Shown one piece after another: positions 1 to 8,460 of a stretch of 64,000 nucleotides of DNA (position 1 is the first letter of the stretch; every line of letters begins with the position of its first letter). The notes below the pieces were generated by a model. It saw only the letters and a program-made list of their open reading frames with translations, ran no database searches and was not told the origin of the DNA. The stretch is from Novosphingobium marinum. Lineage in GTDB: Bacteria > Pseudomonadota > Alphaproteobacteria > Sphingomonadales > Sphingomonadaceae. The position numbers and the translations under genes are program-made. The stretch spans positions 310,001 to 374,000 of the forward strand of contig NZ_JACBZF010000003.1 in the NCBI RefSeq assembly GCF_013408095.1, written 5' to 3'.

Positions 1-124
1 TCCTGTGGGTTGCACGTGTCCTATACGCGCTCGCCTGCACAATCCCTTAAACTTCTTTTTTTGAGGGAATGTCCACCACCATACGTAATCGAGACGGGTC
101 TGTCAGAATCGGGTCGAACCCGGG

Positions 125-829
125 ATGAATGGAAACCAACTCGTGAGCAATATCACCGCACCTGAAGATCACGGCGAATTTACGCCTCTTCTTGGCAAGA
201 GCTTTCTGACGCCGCTTTACGACCGGGCGATCGGTCTGTTCACCCGCGAACATCTCTGGCGCCAAAGGATTGTCGAAGAGCTGCACCTTGTCCCCGGCGA
301 CCGGGTGATCGATGTTGGCAGCGGAACCGGCACTCTTCTCAAGGCCTTGATGACGGATTGTCCGGAAGCGGGTCTGATCGGTGTCGAACCCGACCCGGAT
401 GCGCTCGCGCTTGCGCGGCGCAAGTTTGGCACGGGAGCCGATCTCGTGAAATGGCACAATGGCTTTCTCGAAAGCCTCAAGCTACCCGCAGGGTGGCAGC
501 CGAACAAGATCGTCAGCAGCCTCGTCCTGCACCAGGTCCCCTTGCGCAAGAAGCAGACAATCCTGGAAACCATCGAAAGCTTGCTCGTGCCAGGCGGAAC
601 CGTGTTGATCTCCGATTATATGAAGCAGGATAGCCCACTCATGCGGAGCCTCTTCCGGGCGACCGTCCAGTCTCTTGACGGCATAAGCGACACGCAGCCC
701 AGCGCCGACGGCGAAGTCGAAAAACTGTTCGCCGAAATCTTCACCGAGCCATGCCTGCTCCAACGGTTCCCGACGGCAACCGGGACGATCTCGCTATGGC
801 GCGGATACAAGAAAGGAATTGCACAATGA
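125..829 (+). CDS. Class I SAM-dependent methyltransferase
   Basis: A 234-residue protein with the class I methyltransferase fold: motif I reads VIDVGSGTGTLLKAL near residue 60, followed by an acidic GVEPDPDAL segment that would contact the SAM ribose. A later PGGTVLISDY segment fits the post-motif region of UbiE-like enzymes. The substrate cannot be told from sequence. The stop overlaps the start of the next gene in an ATGA junction, so it is probably translated together with the DUF411 protein. The fold is confident; any role in metal methylation or quinone synthesis would be a guess. Confidence 0.8.
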   Translation: MNGNQLVSNITAPEDHGEFTPLLGKSFLTPLYDRAIGLFTREHLWRQRIVEELHLVPGDRVIDVGSGTGTLLKALMTDCPEAGLIGVEPDPDALALARRKFGTGADLVKWHNGFLESLKLPAGWQPNKIVSSLVLHQVPLRKKQTILETIESLLVPGGTVLISDYMKQDSPLMRSLFRATVQSLDGISDTQPSADGEVEKLFAEIFTEPCLLQRFPTATGTISLWRGYKKGIAQ

Positions 830-1290
830 ATTTGAAAAAGCCTTCGCTGCTCCGGCGATCGATTAGCGGCGCGGCCTTGCTCGTGCTGGCAGCCTGTTCG
901 AACGTGGCTCAGGCAGCGACCTATACGATGTTCCGGGATCCAGGATGTGGGTGCTGTCTCAACTGGGCAGGCCATGTCGAAGACGGGATGAACACGAAGG
1001 TGGCATCGGTCGACAGCAACGACATGGCGGCGATCAAGACCGCGCGGGGCGTACCCCAAGAGTTATGGTCATGCCATACGATGGAGGTCGATGGATACAT
1101 CATCGAAGGTCACGTGCCTGCAGAAGCCGTCGCCAAGCTTTTGCGCGAACGGCCCGCCGGCGTTGCCGGCCTCGCGGTTCCGGGAATGCCTCTGGGATCG
1201 CCCGGCATGGAGGCCGGAAACCGGGTGCAGCCCTTCGAGGTCATCGCCTTTGGTTCAGCCGGACGGAGCGTCTTCGCGTCGTTTCCGTGA
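826..1290 (+). CDS. DUF411 periplasmic metal-binding protein
   Basis: A DUF411 family protein of 154 residues. The start at 826 is chosen because it overlaps the upstream stop (ATGA) and follows a GAAAGGA ribosome site. An N-terminal export signal with a lipoprotein-like LVLAACS box precedes the mature domain. The domain carries the family's cysteine cluster DPGCGCC and a downstream SCHTMEVDGY segment; these Cys and His residues are the likely copper ligands. DUF411 proteins are commonly linked to copper resistance genes. A second DUF411 gene lies at 18697, next to a multicopper oxidase. Confidence 0.85.
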   Translation: MNLKKPSLLRRSISGAALLVLAACSNVAQAATYTMFRDPGCGCCLNWAGHVEDGMNTKVASVDSNDMAAIKTARGVPQELWSCHTMEVDGYIIEGHVPAEAVAKLLRERPAGVAGLAVPGMPLGSPGMEAGNRVQPFEVIAFGSAGRSVFASFP

Positions 1291-1413
1291 GTGTGTGGAA
1301 CCACACCATGCGTCACCGTGAAAGGGATGAAGGTGATGAAGATTATTTGCGGGAAGCGACACAGAACCCGGTAAAACCGGGACAGGCGGTAAGAAGCCTA
1401 TCGAATTCTCGCA

Positions 1414-1449
1414 GGGTCCGGGGCTGGCTGCCCCCACCGCCCCGGACCC
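1414..1449. terminator. Strong hairpin after the DUF411 gene
   Basis: A perfect 10-base inverted repeat (GGGTCCGGGG and CCCCGGACCC) with a 16-base loop lies between the DUF411 and DUF5676 genes. No T-run follows it, so it may be a transcript-end or processing hairpin, not a classical intrinsic terminator. Confidence 0.45.
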
Positions 1450-1493
1450 GTCCAATTGTATGATTTAAGCACGCATGAAGTGGGAGAAATGCG

Positions 1494-1775
1494 ATGGTAA
1501 AAGGATCAATCAAGAGCTCGATATTCGCATGGGGCTGGACGCTCAGCGTGTTCCTGCTTGTCAGCTATCTCCTCTGCATTGCCTTCGGAGTCCTCGCACC
1601 AGAGCGCTTTCACATGCACGAAGCCTGGGCTCCCTTACTGCCATGGTTCGAATGGCTAACGCCGCGCGGGTTCCTCGCCGGAGCGGTGGGGAGCTTTCTC
1701 TATGGCTGGTACATCGCACTCATCGCGGTTCCGCTCTATCGGTATTTCCGGAGACGAACTGGTAATTCGGTCTGA
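1494..1775 (+). CDS. DUF5676 family small membrane protein
   Basis: A 93-residue protein with two predicted membrane helices (about residues 10-35 and 60-85) separated by a loop containing ERFHMHEAW and WFEWLTPRGFLAG. This layout matches the DUF5676 family, small inner-membrane proteins often found beside copper and mercury genes. A GGAGAA ribosome site sits just upstream of the ATG. Function is unknown. Confidence 0.65.
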   Translation: MVKGSIKSSIFAWGWTLSVFLLVSYLLCIAFGVLAPERFHMHEAWAPLLPWFEWLTPRGFLAGAVGSFLYGWYIALIAVPLYRYFRRRTGNSV

Positions 1776-1855
1776 TTTCCCGATGCCCTTCGCGGGACAA
1801 GACGTTTTGCATGCGAAGCCATTAGGCCGGTAGCCTGAAAAAACGAAAAAAGGGA

Positions 1856-2675
1856 ATGCGCGATCTACAGGACAAAGCCTTCACAGAGCGCTCGAACGCT
1901 AACCGCCCATGCGGTTCTTGGTGCTGCCCTCGGCATCACGATCCTCCATCCGGTAACCACCCTCGTCTTCTGGTACGAGTTCGGTCCGTCGCACGACACC
2001 GGCAGCAATACTGCCATTGGGTTCATGATCGGCCGGCTGGTAAATGCTTTCGCGTTCGAAATGCTTCCCATGAGCGCCATCTACGCGGTGATCGGCGGCG
2101 CCCTTGGTCTGGGATTTGGCATGTATCACATGCGGTTGGCGCGAGCTCAGTCCAAGGTACTTTTTCTCGAACGCGAACTCGACGAGGAATTGCCGCTTCT
2201 TATCGCACGCGGCGAGGGCGAGCGATTGGAATTCAAATCGTCCTTGCGGTGGGACAGGCGTGAGAACCGGGTCAACCGGTCACTCCAGCAGGTCGTACTC
2301 AAAACGGTTGCCGGCTTTCTCAACCATGAGGGCGGAACACTGCTTATCGGGGTTGGAGACGATGGGAACATCACTGGCATTGAAGCCGATATGCAGACAC
2401 TCAAACATGCCAATCGGGATGGGTTCGAGCGCCTTGTGATGGACCTCGTGAAGGATGGTTTCGGCGGTCACGCGTGCGCTTTGGTCCATTGCCGTTTTCA
2501 CGAAATGACAGAGAAGACGGTATGCCGGGTCATTGCTGAAAGGAGCGCTGATCCTGTCTACCTCGTAGAGGGAGGTACCGCGCGCCTGATGTTACGTATC
2601 GGAAACAGCACGCGTGAGCTCGACGTGCGCGAAGCGCAGGCACATTTGCGCAATCGATCCCCCGGTCGAGCTTAA
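1856..2675 (+). pseudogene. Membrane-anchored AlbA_2-type ATP-binding protein, apparently frameshifted
   Basis: The frame from an ATG at 2025 encodes a 216-residue protein with a membrane helix, a basic/acidic linker and an AlbA_2 (Schlafen-like) domain containing GERLEFKSSLRW and GGTLLIGVGDDG. Upstream in that same frame, from about 1890, the sequence still reads as protein (AHAVLGAALGITILH, another membrane helix), but no start codon is present before the stop at 1836. A good ribosome site (AAAAAAGGGA) and ATG at 1856 lie in a different frame (MRDLQDKAFTERS). A single-base indel near 1890-1905 would join the two. The gene is therefore either broken or restarted at 2025 without its first helix. 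Confidence 0.6.
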
Positions 2676-2843
2676 TCCGGCTGCTGGGCACGTCAGATTG
2701 ATCGAACAGGGCCAGTTACCTCTCGCGAGACCTGCTAGAGAAAATTCACAGTGGGCCACCCTGGCGATACGCGTCGCCTCCTATCGACGCACCTTGTGCT
2801 GAGAGAAGCCTCGCGAAAAGCGGACTCCCTATCTTGCCAAACC

Positions 2844-2855
2844 GCCCCCTGGGGC
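2844..2855. promoter_or_regulatory. Possible CsoR/RcnR-type G/C-tract operator
   Basis: GCCCCCTGGGGC is a short G/C-tract palindrome about 600 bases upstream of the CsoR-type gene and about 100 bases upstream of the permease remnant. CsoR/RcnR-family repressors often bind such tracts. The link is only suggestive, since the site is far from the repressor's own start. Confidence 0.2.
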
Positions 2856-2957
2856 AGGCGCGCACCATGTCGAAACTTTTTTGAGGGGTGAGGCGCTACG
2901 CAACGTACTGTCTGGCGTGATGTTTCTCGGACGGGAGGACATCGACAGGGGAAAGAC

Positions 2958-3421
2958 TTGCAGACAGATGGCGACGATCAACATAACGAGAGTGCGGCCT
3001 CGATAACATTGCTGGGCGGCGTCGCGATGGGAACCGGCGTCATGATCGGCGCCGGTATCTTCGCACTGACTGGCCAGATTGCCGAACTGGCTGGACCGCT
3101 ATTTCCGCTTTCGTTCATTGCCGGCGCGCTGGTTACTTCGCTCGCCGCCTACAGCTACATCAAGATGTCGAACCGCTGGCCATCTCCGGGCGGCATCGCG
3201 ATGATACTGGTTCGCGGCCTCGGCATTGCTCCTGATGGCGCTGTCGATAGCCATCAACGAAAGCCTTGTCGCTCGGGCCTTTCCGAGCAATGCCCTGCGG
3301 CCCTTCAGTTTCGGGAGCAGCGTCAATCTAGGGCTGACAATCTTGAGTTCAGCCTCTGGTATGGTAATTGCTTCGCAGCACCGCATATACCCCCACGCCG
3401 TATTATCGGAAGGCGCTTTGA
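2958..3421 (+). pseudogene. APC-family amino acid permease remnant
   Basis: The first 80 or so codons encode a typical APC permease N-terminus, including GTGVMIGAGIFALTGQIA in the first helix. Near 3205 the frame is lost. The next frame continues with another permease-like helix (LLMALSIAINESLVARAF) and then fades out before the CsoR-type gene. A full permease would need over 400 residues, so this is a shortened and frameshifted remnant. It probably marks an old junction of the metal island. Confidence 0.75.
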
Positions 3422-3442
3422 GTGCTGCAGGAGGTTAGTGTG

Positions 3443-3715
3443 ATGTCGATTGGCAGCGTTAAAATAATGAACCGATTGCGCCGTGTCGAAGGGCAGGTTC
3501 GCGGCGTCGCCCAGATGGTCGAGAACGATCGCTATTGTGTCGACATCTTGACCCAGCTTCAGGCGGTTAAAGCTGCGCTTGGCCGAGCCGAAAGTGAGAT
3601 CCTGAAGCGTCACGCGGCGCGCTGTGTCGCCGAGGCGATCGCCAGCGGGGACGAAAACGAACAACAGCAGAAGTTCGACGAACTGATCGACCTGTTCGAG
3701 AGAGCGAAGAGATGA
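3443..3715 (+). CDS. csoR: CsoR-type metal-sensing repressor
   Basis: A 90-residue all-helical DUF156/CsoR-RcnR-FrmR family regulator. The start at 3443 follows an AGGAGG ribosome site. The signature NRLRRVEGQVRG is present. The sensing residues form a Cys-His-Cys set: Cys in RYCVDIL, then His and Cys in LKRHAARCV. This is the Cu(I) CsoR fingerprint; the persulfide sensor CstR lacks the His. Its stop overlaps the next start by four bases. It probably represses its own operon until copper, or possibly another thiol-reactive signal, is bound. Confidence 0.85.
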   Translation: MSIGSVKIMNRLRRVEGQVRGVAQMVENDRYCVDILTQLQAVKAALGRAESEILKRHAARCVAEAIASGDENEQQQKFDELIDLFERAKR

Positions 3716-4488
3716 ACACGCGAGCCCGGCAATCGAAGATCGCTACCGTTTATCGCATGGTCATGCCGGACCACGTCTGTCCGTATGGATTAAAAACGGT
3801 CGACCTGCTCAAACGCGACGGTTTCGAGGTGGACGACCACCATTTGACAACGCGCGAGGAGACCGATGCGTTCAAAGAGCAGCATGGTGTAGAAACCACC
3901 CCCCAAACCTTCATCGGGGGGAAGCGCATCGGAGGTTACGACGATGTCCGTGAGCATGTCGGCAAGAAACGAACGCAAGCCGGCGATGACGAGACCAGCT
4001 ACCAGCCGGTCATTGCCATTTTCGGCGTCGCTTTCCTCCTGGGTTTGGCAATTAGCTGGTACGTTTTCGACACGATTTTCACGGTTGAAGCGGTCGAATG
4101 GTTCGTCAGCCTGTCGATGGCCTTGCTCGCGATCCAGAAGTTGCAGGACGTGCGCAGCTTCTCGACCATGTTCCTCAACTACGATCTGCTGGCGCGACGC
4201 TGGGTACGATACGGATTTCTATACCCGTTCGGTGAGGGTTTGGCTGGAGTACTGATGGTCGCGCACGCGCTTCCGGTCGTCTCGGTTCCGGTATCGCTGT
4301 TCATCGGGACGGTCGGCGCGGTCAGCGTGTTCAAGGCGGTCTATATCGACAAGCGCGAGTTGAAATGCGCTTGCGTCGGCGGAGGCAGCAACGTGCCGCT
4401 CGGCTTCGTATCGTTGACCGAGAACCTGTTCATGATCGGCATGGGTCTTTGGATGGGTGCCAAGGCCCTGGGTTGGGTCTCGCTATGA
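3712..4488 (+). CDS. Glutaredoxin-MauE/DoxX fusion membrane protein
   Basis: A 258-residue two-part protein. Residues about 10-85 form a glutaredoxin-like domain with a single-cysteine active site CPYG (Cys23) and a cis-proline TTPQTFIGG segment. Residues about 98-258 form a MauE/DoxX-type four-helix membrane domain that includes a CACVGGGSNVPLG loop. MauE proteins support disulfide formation in partner proteins. The monothiol site suggests glutathione-linked redox or metal-thiol chemistry on the cytoplasmic side. It overlaps both neighbours by four bases, so it is translationally coupled to csoR and the channel gene. Confidence 0.75.
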   Translation: MNTRARQSKIATVYRMVMPDHVCPYGLKTVDLLKRDGFEVDDHHLTTREETDAFKEQHGVETTPQTFIGGKRIGGYDDVREHVGKKRTQAGDDETSYQPVIAIFGVAFLLGLAISWYVFDTIFTVEAVEWFVSLSMALLAIQKLQDVRSFSTMFLNYDLLARRWVRYGFLYPFGEGLAGVLMVAHALPVVSVPVSLFIGTVGAVSVFKAVYIDKRELKCACVGGGSNVPLGFVSLTENLFMIGMGLWMGAKALGWVSL

Positions 4489-4901
4489 TTTGGGCACTGC
4501 TTCTCGGTTTCGCGCTGTTCGCGATCTCTCTCTACTTCCACATGTGGATGCTGCGCGGGGCGAAAGCCATTTCTCCGCCAGGCAAGGACCCACGCCATTT
4601 CCGGCTGCTTGCAGGCTCCAGCCTCGTTCTTCTCAGCCATCTGGTCATCGCCGGCATTTTCGCGGGCGGAATGTATCTTGCTTCCGCCTGGGGCCTTGGC
4701 GGGCTCGAGAAGGACGTCATCAACAGCTGGATGGATTATTACTACTTCGCGCTGATCACGATTTCGACGGTCGGTCTGGGCGATATTCTTCCCGCCGGGC
4801 ACATGCGGGCCATTTCCGGCATCGCCGCCCTTACCGGGTTCCTGATGATCAGTTGCACCGCCCAATATGTCTATCAAACCATGAGCGAAAAGGAGAATTG
4901 A
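4485..4901 (+). CDS. Two-TM ion-channel-like membrane protein
   Basis: A 138-residue inner-membrane protein. The start at 4485 is set by an ATGA overlap with the upstream gene. It has an N-terminal helix, a second helix, a pore-loop-like segment with TISTVGLGDILPAG and a final helix. TVGLGD resembles the potassium-channel filter TVGYGD, so a pore domain of the 2TM K+ channel (Ion_trans_2) type is likely. No RCK or other ligand-binding domain is fused. Ion selectivity is not proven, because the tyrosine is replaced by leucine. Confidence 0.65.
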   Translation: MIWALLLGFALFAISLYFHMWMLRGAKAISPPGKDPRHFRLLAGSSLVLLSHLVIAGIFAGGMYLASAWGLGGLEKDVINSWMDYYYFALITISTVGLGDILPAGHMRAISGIAALTGFLMISCTAQYVYQTMSEKEN

Positions 4902-4902
4902 T

Positions 4903-5436
4903 ATGGCTGAAGCTAGGCACGATGCACACGAAAAAGGTGGAGGGGGCGGCAACTACTGGCGGTTCATGGCAATGGTATCGACCTCGACCGTGATCATGTT
5001 CTTCCTGATGTATGCCAACAGCTTCGACATGGACGACGTTTTCTGGAGCGAGACGCGCTTCTGGATGATGTTCGTCATGGGCGCGATGATGATGGTGGTC
5101 ATGCTTCTCTTCATGTGGGGCATGTACAAGGACCGGACCAAGAACTTCATCATCTTGGGTGTCGGAGCCGTCGTCTTCGCGCTCGCGCTATGGCTCGTAC
5201 GCAGCCAGACCACGGTGGACGATACCGAATACATGGCCGCGATGATCCCGCACCACTCGATCGCGATCATGACTAGCGAGAGGGCGAGCCTGAAGGATCC
5301 GCGGGTTCGCGAACTCGCGCAGGCCATCATCGTCGCGCAGCGGCGCGAGATCGCCGAGATGAAATATCTCATCCAGGACATCGAGGAAAACGGTCCGCGC
5401 ACCGAAGAACGCCTGCCCGAGGAGATGCAGCAATGA
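4903..5436 (+). CDS. DUF305 membrane protein
   Basis: A 177-residue protein with about three N-terminal membrane helices, Met-rich around WMMFVMGAMMMVVM, followed by a C-terminal DUF305 domain. The domain carries DDTEYMAAMIPHHSIAIMTSE, whose paired His and nearby Met residues are typical of this copper-associated family. The domain probably faces the periplasm. The gene starts two bases after the channel gene stops and overlaps the lipoprotein gene by four bases, so it is part of the csoR-led operon. Confidence 0.8.
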   Translation: MAEARHDAHEKGGGGGNYWRFMAMVSTSTVIMFFLMYANSFDMDDVFWSETRFWMMFVMGAMMMVVMLLFMWGMYKDRTKNFIILGVGAVVFALALWLVRSQTTVDDTEYMAAMIPHHSIAIMTSERASLKDPRVRELAQAIIVAQRREIAEMKYLIQDIEENGPRTEERLPEEMQQ

Positions 5437-5921
5437 ACAAGATCGCAATCCTGACGCTTGCAGCCCTCCCTCTGGCGGCCTGCAACACCAATACCGCGGT
5501 CGGCAATGATCGCGAAGCACAGCTCGATCCCCCGGCAACTGCGGCGCCGATAGAGAGTGCTGCGAGCGCTCTTGCCAACCTCAGCCCGGGCCTCATGCTG
5601 CCCGAGACCATGAGCGACGCGGACCTCGCCACGCTGGGAGCCGAGAACACGTGTCAGTTTCGCCTGACTGAGGTCGCGTTTCCGTCGTTCGTCTACGACA
5701 ACAGCGGTGGCGGCGCGATCAAGATCAACGACAAGCTGATCCCTGTCACAGCAAGCGCCTCGGGTGAGTATGCGAATGGTGAGCTTCGTATCCGCACGCG
5801 CCTTCTCGATGACGAAGGAGACGCGGGCCTGCAGATGCAGGAACTCATCGTCGCCGGACCTCGGATGAAGGACGAGTTCGGGTTCTGGGGGTACACGACC
5901 TGCGGCAACAGCGAGGCGTGA
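5433..5921 (+). CDS. Lipoprotein of unknown function
   Basis: A 162-residue protein with a clear lipoprotein signal (LAALPLAACN, lipidated Cys17). The mature part has a low-complexity Ala-rich stretch followed by a compact domain with single Cys residues in NTCQFRL and TTCGNSEA that could pair. I do not recognise the family with confidence. It is the last gene of the csoR operon and overlaps the DUF305 gene by four bases. Confidence 0.7.
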   Translation: MNKIAILTLAALPLAACNTNTAVGNDREAQLDPPATAAPIESAASALANLSPGLMLPETMSDADLATLGAENTCQFRLTEVAFPSFVYDNSGGGAIKINDKLIPVTASASGEYANGELRIRTRLLDDEGDAGLQMQELIVAGPRMKDEFGFWGYTTCGNSEA

Positions 5922-6014
5922 ACACGAGCGAGCGGGCGCCAGCGTGCGTCGGTGCCCGCTCTATGATCATGTTCGGCCCGGCACGCGCGGCCGAATTTAT
6001 AATGAGGTGCTACA

Positions 6015-6734
6015 GTGGAAGCTGAGCCTGTGAGCGATGCAGCCCCCCTTGCGGTCTTCGGTGCCGGAGGAAAGACCGGCACGGAAATACTGCGCCATGC
6101 GGTTCACAAGGGCATCGAAGTTCGAGCGTTCGAGCACACCTTGCCCGAACCATCGGACCGGGTCGACAACGTCGAGTACCTCCAGTGCGATGTACTCAAT
6201 GACGACTTCAGCAGCGAGCTCGAAGGTTGCCGTGCTGTTATTTCCGCACTCGGTATAGGATTTAGCCCATCCACGGCGATCGATCCGCCTCCGCTTTACA
6301 CGGAGGGAACCCGCAGGCTTGTGGAAGCGATGTCGGCGACCGGCATTTCCCGGATCGTCGTGATATCGGCGGCGTTCGTAGAGCCGCAGCCCAGCGTTCC
6401 TGCATGGTTCGAGCTCACAGCAAGACCAGCCTTGCACAATATTCTCGAACAGATGCGCGCCATGGAAGATCTTCTGGAGCGCGCGAAAGGCCTGAAATGG
6501 ACGGCTGCGCGACCGGGCTGGCTCCTCGACGAACCCTATACGGGTGAAGCCGTCATTACCGACGAGCGCCTTGCCCAAGATTGCTTTCGCTGCAGGCACG
6601 CCGACCTCGCGGCAGCGATGCTCGAATTCGTCTGCGAGAACACCTGGGTCAACGCTAAACCCGCTATCGCCCGGCCAGAAGAAGACCGCTTCGAGAACGT
6701 CTCGGCGCTCAAGACCGAACTCGGGATCGACTAG
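6015..6734 (+). CDS. NAD(P)H-binding SDR-like (NmrA-type) protein
   Basis: A 239-residue protein with an N-terminal Rossmann motif AVFGAGGKTG and an atypical SDR/NmrA layout (LEGCRAVISALG, ISRIVVISAAFV, WTAARPGWL). The catalytic YxxxK pair of classical SDRs is not evident, so it may be a redox sensor or a reductase of the NAD(P)H-binding PF13460 type. GTG at 6015 is used, with GAGGTG upstream; an alternative GTG is at 6030. It lies between the csoR operon and the sulfur enzyme on the same strand. Confidence 0.7.
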   Translation: MEAEPVSDAAPLAVFGAGGKTGTEILRHAVHKGIEVRAFEHTLPEPSDRVDNVEYLQCDVLNDDFSSELEGCRAVISALGIGFSPSTAIDPPPLYTEGTRRLVEAMSATGISRIVVISAAFVEPQPSVPAWFELTARPALHNILEQMRAMEDLLERAKGLKWTAARPGWLLDEPYTGEAVITDERLAQDCFRCRHADLAAAMLEFVCENTWVNAKPAIARPEEDRFENVSALKTELGID

Positions 6735-6777
6735 ATCGATGCGGACTTGCGGAAACATTCCAACAACGAGGTAAGAT

Positions 6778-8130
6778 ATGCTGCTTGAGAAGATAAAGAC
6801 CCCCGGCCTTTCGCACCTTTCCTATCTGATCGGTTCGCAGGGCAAGGCAGCGGTCATCGATCCGCGCCGCGACTGCGAGATATATCTCGAGCGAGCCCGC
6901 GCCGAAGGGCTGGAGATCACGCATATCTTCGAAACGCACAGGAATGAGGATCTCATCACGGGATCGCCGGTACTGGCCAAAATGACCGGCGCCCGGGTTC
7001 TGCACGGTCCAAACCCTGCGGATGAGGTTGTGTTCGCCGACACCGCGCGAGAGGGCGATGTTTTCGAGATCGGTAAGATCAGGGTCGAAGTGCTCGAAAC
7101 CCCCGGTCACACCGACGATCATCTCGCCTTCGTCTTTCACGACGACGATTATCCCGAAGGACCGGTCGGCGTGTTCACCGGCGATGCGCTCTTCGTGGGC
7201 GACGTCGGCCGAACCGATTTCTATCCCGAGCGCGCGCGGGAGGTCGCGGGCCTCCTGTACGATTCATTGCAAAAGATTTGCGCTCTGGGTGACCAGACAA
7301 TCATATACCCGGCGCACGGTGCCGGATCAGTTTGCGGGTCCGAAATGGCAGACCGGGAATTCTCGACAATCGGCCATGAGCGGCGCAACAACCCGCGGCT
7401 GCTCATTGCTGACCGCGACGAGTTCATCAAGGCGAAGGTAGAAGAGCATCATTACCAGCCACCTTATTTTCGGCTAATGGAGCGGCTCAATCTCGAAGGC
7501 GCCAATGCCGCGCCGCGAGTCATGCGGCCAAAGCATCTGGGGCTGGAAGACCTCGGCGAGAGCGGCGCCGATCACCTGGTCGATGTACGCGAGCCGCTCG
7601 CCTATGCCGCCGGTCATATGCAGGGTGCCGTGTGCCTTCCAGTGGGAATGATACCCGCCTTTGCCGGGTGGTTCATCAGCGAAGGCGACACGATAGCCCT
7701 AATCGCTTCCGAAGAAGACGAGCTCGCTCAAGCTATGGCGCATTTGGTGCGCATTGGTCTCGATAATATTGTCGGCGGTTATGTCGGCGTGATCCCAGCC
7801 GCCGCACAGGGCAAAGCGATGCAAAGTATTGCCATGATCGACACCGAGGAAGTCGCACGCAGGCTCGCTGAGGACAGCGAAGATTGGACCTTGCTCGACG
7901 TGCGCGCCCTTGACGAACGGCAGCAAGGCAGCATCGATGAATCCGAACATGTCTATGTCGGCGAGCTCAACACCCGCTGGAAAGAGCTCGATCGCGACCG
8001 TCATTACACTTTGATGTGCGCCAGCGGCATGAGGGCGAGCGTAGCAGCGGGCTGGCTCGCAAGCCAAGGCTTCAAACACCTCGACGTCTATCTGGGCTCC
8101 ATGGGCGCATGGACAAACGCGCAGGGCTAA
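6778..8130 (+). CDS. Metallo-beta-lactamase/rhodanese protein (CstB-like persulfide dioxygenase-sulfurtransferase)
   Basis: A 450-residue fusion. The N-terminal half is an ETHE1-like metallo-beta-lactamase domain with ETHRNEDLITGS in place of the usual THxHADHxxG, then PGHTDDH and FTGDALFVGDVGRTD. The C-terminal half holds two rhodanese domains; the first appears to lack its catalytic Cys, and the second has CASGMRASVA. The length and order match CstB-type enzymes that oxidise low-molecular-weight persulfides to sulfite and thiosulfate. It probably acts in the cytoplasm to clear sulfide or persulfide formed during metal or thiol stress. Confidence 0.8.
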   Translation: MLLEKIKTPGLSHLSYLIGSQGKAAVIDPRRDCEIYLERARAEGLEITHIFETHRNEDLITGSPVLAKMTGARVLHGPNPADEVVFADTAREGDVFEIGKIRVEVLETPGHTDDHLAFVFHDDDYPEGPVGVFTGDALFVGDVGRTDFYPERAREVAGLLYDSLQKICALGDQTIIYPAHGAGSVCGSEMADREFSTIGHERRNNPRLLIADRDEFIKAKVEEHHYQPPYFRLMERLNLEGANAAPRVMRPKHLGLEDLGESGADHLVDVREPLAYAAGHMQGAVCLPVGMIPAFAGWFISEGDTIALIASEEDELAQAMAHLVRIGLDNIVGGYVGVIPAAAQGKAMQSIAMIDTEEVARRLAEDSEDWTLLDVRALDERQQGSIDESEHVYVGELNTRWKELDRDRHYTLMCASGMRASVAAGWLASQGFKHLDVYLGSMGAWTNAQG

Positions 8131-8150
8131 AAAGCTGGAAAACCTCGAAA

Positions 8151-8460
8151 ATGGCCAACCCGCGATCCCTTCAGGGCCGTGCGCGAAAGCTGTTTGGCCC
8201 ACCGGAAGACACGCTGGTCTATCCTGCGCTTGATTGTGCAGGGGGGCGCGTCTCGACGATCATACAGGCAGGCAAACGCAACCCCCGCTTGAATGGCGAT
8301 GTCTCACTTTTTCGAATTTCAGCAGATCAGGGCCGTGCTGGACCTGCCCTACCTTGAAAAAATCGACGTGGCCGTGCCTACCAATCTGAAATGCGGAAAT
8401 TGCTCTGAAGATGCTGTCGAGCGACTGCACGAGCTCGGCGGGAAATCACCGCAGGGATAG
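8151..8460 (+). pseudogene. C-terminal remnant of a second persulfide dioxygenase
   Basis: Two frames together read as the end of an ETHE1/MBL-type sulfur dioxygenase. One frame gives DTLVYPALDCAGGRVSTI and KRNPRLNGD; after a shift near the T-run at about 8308-8312 the other frame gives LDLPYLEKIDVAVPTNLKCG. These are hallmark C-terminal segments of that family. No N-terminal domain precedes them, because the intact CstB-like gene ends at 8130. This is a truncated and frameshifted leftover. Confidence 0.65.

Noticed and set aside
1..124. Possible end of an upstream gene at the left edge
   Set aside because: No frame shows clear protein character over so short a stretch.
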